From: DATJLY01 sp035532935
GTDB lineage: Bacteria > Pseudomonadota > Alphaproteobacteria > ATCC43930 > CGMCC-115725
Assembly: GCA_035532935.1 (NCBI GenBank)
Contig: DATKQE010000008.1
Location: forward strand, 155,777-219,776
Direction: 5' to 3'
DNA length: 64,000 nt
The position numbers and the translations under genes are program-made. The notes below the pieces were generated by a model, which saw nothing but the letters and a program-made list of their open reading frames with translations, was not told the origin of the DNA and did not search any database. This document shows positions 62,594 through 64,000 of this stretch, one piece after another. Each line of letters begins with the position of its first letter. The first letter of the stretch is position 1.

Positions 62594-63373
62594 ATGCGCC
62601 CGTTTTTCTGGAGCGATGCCGCGAGCCGCCGCGACGAGCTTGTCCTCGTCGCGCGCTTCTTCACCCGGCTGCCGCTCGGCACCGCCGCGGCGCTGCCCGA
62701 GCCGGGCGCGCTGGCCCGCGCCGCGTGGGGCTTCCCGGTGGTCGGCGCCGGGATCGGCATCGTCGCGGCCGCGGCCTTCGCGGCCGTGCGCGCCCTCGCC
62801 CTGCCGCATCTTGCCGCGGCGTTCATTGCCGTCGGCGCCGGCGTGCTCGTCACCGGCGCGCTGCACGAGGACGGGCTCGCCGACACCGCCGACGGTTGCG
62901 GCGGCGGCGATGCCGAGGCGAAGCTCGCGATCATGCGCGACAGCCGCAGCGGCGCCTTCGGCGTGCTGGCGCTCGTCTTCAGCGTCGTCCTGCGCGCCGC
63001 GGCGCTGGCGGCGGTCGATGGGCGCTGGGCGGTGCTGGGCGCGCTCGTCGCCGCCCATGCGGTCGGCCGCGGTGCGCTGCCGGCGGTGCTGCGCCTCGTT
63101 CCGCCGGCGCGCAGCGACGGGCTCGGCGCCGCCGCGGGCGAGCCCGATCCGGCCGGCGTGGCGTGGTCGCTTGGCATCGCCGCGGTGCTGGCGCTCGTCG
63201 GATTGGGCCTCAAGGCGGGCATCGCGGCGCTCATCGCGGCGGCGGCGGTGATGGCACTCGTCGCGATGCTGGCCCGCCGCCAGATCGGCGGTCACACCGG
63301 CGACGTCTTGGGCGCGATCGAACAGGGAGGCGAGATGACGATGCTGCTCGCCGCGGCGTCATGGGCGACGTAA
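62594..63373 (+). CDS. cobS: Adenosylcobinamide-GDP ribazoletransferase CobS
   Basis: 259 residues, polytopic. The signature GALHEDGLADTADGCGGGD identifies CobS, which joins alpha-ribazole to adenosylcobinamide-GDP, the last step of cobalamin assembly. About six membrane helices (VVGAGIGIVAAAAFAAV, ALIAAAAVMALVAML). AGGA lies upstream of ATG 62594. The 3' end overlaps the phosphatase gene start (ATG at 63361). Confidence 0.95.
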   Translation: MRPFFWSDAASRRDELVLVARFFTRLPLGTAAALPEPGALARAAWGFPVVGAGIGIVAAAAFAAVRALALPHLAAAFIAVGAGVLVTGALHEDGLADTADGCGGGDAEAKLAIMRDSRSGAFGVLALVFSVVLRAAALAAVDGRWAVLGALVAAHAVGRGALPAVLRLVPPARSDGLGAAAGEPDPAGVAWSLGIAAVLALVGLGLKAGIAALIAAAAVMALVAMLARRQIGGHTGDVLGAIEQGGEMTMLLAAASWAT

Positions 63374-63999
63374 CCCGCTGGTGGTGGGTGCGGCACGCCC
63401 CGGTGACGGTCAACCAGGGCTGCTGCTATGGCCAGACGGATTTTCCGTGCGACGTGGCGGACCTCGATTCGTTCACGACGCTGGCGCAGATCCTGCCGCG
63501 CGAGGCGGTGTGGATCGCGAGCCCGCTCCAGCGCACGCACATGACCGCGACGGCGCTCGTCGCCGCGGGCGCTGCGGGCCCCGATCCCGTTCCCGGTCCC
63601 GGCATCGACATCGAGCCCGACCTCATCGAGCAGAATTTCGGCACCTGGCAGGGCATCAAGTACAGTGAGCTGCATGCGCGCCGCGGCGACGACTGGCAGC
63701 GCTTCTGGCTCGCCCCGGCGCACGAGGTCCCGCCCGGCGGCGAGAGCTTCGCCGCGCTCGTCCGCCGCGTCCGTGCTGCGGTCGAGCGGCTGAGCCTCTC
63801 TTACCGCGGCCGCGACATCGTCTCGGTCTCGCATGGCGGCGTCATTCGCGCGGCGCTCGCGCTCGCGCTCGATCTCGCGCCCGAGCAGGCGCTCGCCTTT
63901 GCCATCGACAACACCTCGCTCACCCGCATCGAGCATTTCCCCGATCCCGGCGGCGCCCATGGCTGGCGCGTCGTCACCGTCAATCTCCCGCCGCGGTAG
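63361..63999 (+). CDS. Histidine phosphatase, CobC-like
   Basis: 212 residues. The phosphoenzyme His is in WWVRHAPVTVN (RH-A-P instead of RHG), the second His in VSHGGVIRAAL, and supporting Arg in ASPLQRTHMTA and the Glu in IEQNFGTWQG. In this position, overlapping cobS by 13 bases, it fits alpha-ribazole-5'-phosphate phosphatase (CobC), though many paralogues exist. The stop codon TAG is one base before the end of the window. Confidence 0.85.
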   Translation: MGDVTRWWWVRHAPVTVNQGCCYGQTDFPCDVADLDSFTTLAQILPREAVWIASPLQRTHMTATALVAAGAAGPDPVPGPGIDIEPDLIEQNFGTWQGIKYSELHARRGDDWQRFWLAPAHEVPPGGESFAALVRRVRAAVERLSLSYRGRDIVSVSHGGVIRAALALALDLAPEQALAFAIDNTSLTRIEHFPDPGGAHGWRVVTVNLPPR

Positions 64000-64000
64000 G

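Overview
The window is about 64 kb of GC-rich, densely coded chromosomal DNA. Gene content points to an alphaproteobacterium, probably of the Hyphomicrobiales/Rhodospirillales type: a RegB/RegA (ActS/ActR) redox pair, FNR/FixK-type boxes, a CoxD/CoxE/CoxL-like group, a Bmp-type nucleoside ABC transporter, a TRAFs-binding-like cyclase, an NF038122-like metalloprotease, and cobT/cobS. This is inferred from protein families; no rRNA, tRNA, CRISPR array, prophage, integrase or complete insertion sequence was seen.

Layout. 1-6.3 kb: a Nudix hydrolase cut by the window edge, a phage-ABA-sandwich-like protein, a two-component system with an upstream lipoprotein, a 2OG-Fe(II) oxygenase, an FkbM methyltransferase and a PEP-CTERM protein lacking its signal peptide. 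6.5-12 kb: catabolic accessory genes (MhpA-like hydroxylase, pirin, nitronate monooxygenase, solute-binding protein with a GntR regulator). 12-15.4 kb: a DevBCA-type exporter behind an FNR-like box. 15.5-24.8 kb: a DUF2891 protein, a polytopic membrane protein, a 34-codon secreted peptide gene between two hairpins, a large TIR/DUF4062-like nSTAND-TPR ATPase and a class III cyclase with an unusual N-terminal half. 24.8-29 kb: slipin/NfeD, a perfect FNR box, a reductase C-terminal remnant and a thiolase. 29-34 kb: a repeat-bearing metalloprotease, an MFS transporter and an alpha/beta hydrolase.

34-40.7 kb is the most coherent region. A complete Bmp-type ABC transporter operon (BMP protein, ATPase, two permeases) is divergent from a cysteine hydrolase, and each side has a close match to a sigma-54 promoter. 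Next to them lie a zinc deaminase with an 11-bp-arm palindrome in front of it and the fused remnants of a second Bmp transporter. Together they look like a nitrogen-limitation-controlled system that imports and deaminates or hydrolyses a nucleobase or ureide-like nitrogen source.

41-64 kb: an aromatic-acid MFS transporter, tandem S41 proteases, an orphan form-II-like molybdenum hydroxylase large subunit with CoxE and CoxD, TatA, an aminotransferase, HldE, a degenerate EAL-like protein, a phosphatase, RegBA, CobT, a hybrid histidine kinase, CobS and a CobC-like phosphatase. Redox and nitrogen regulation (two FNR-type boxes, RegBA, two sigma-54 promoters) recur across the window.

All family assignments come from reading motifs by eye. 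Start codons were chosen from Shine-Dalgarno position and neighbour overlap. Regulatory sites are pattern matches, not demonstrated sites.
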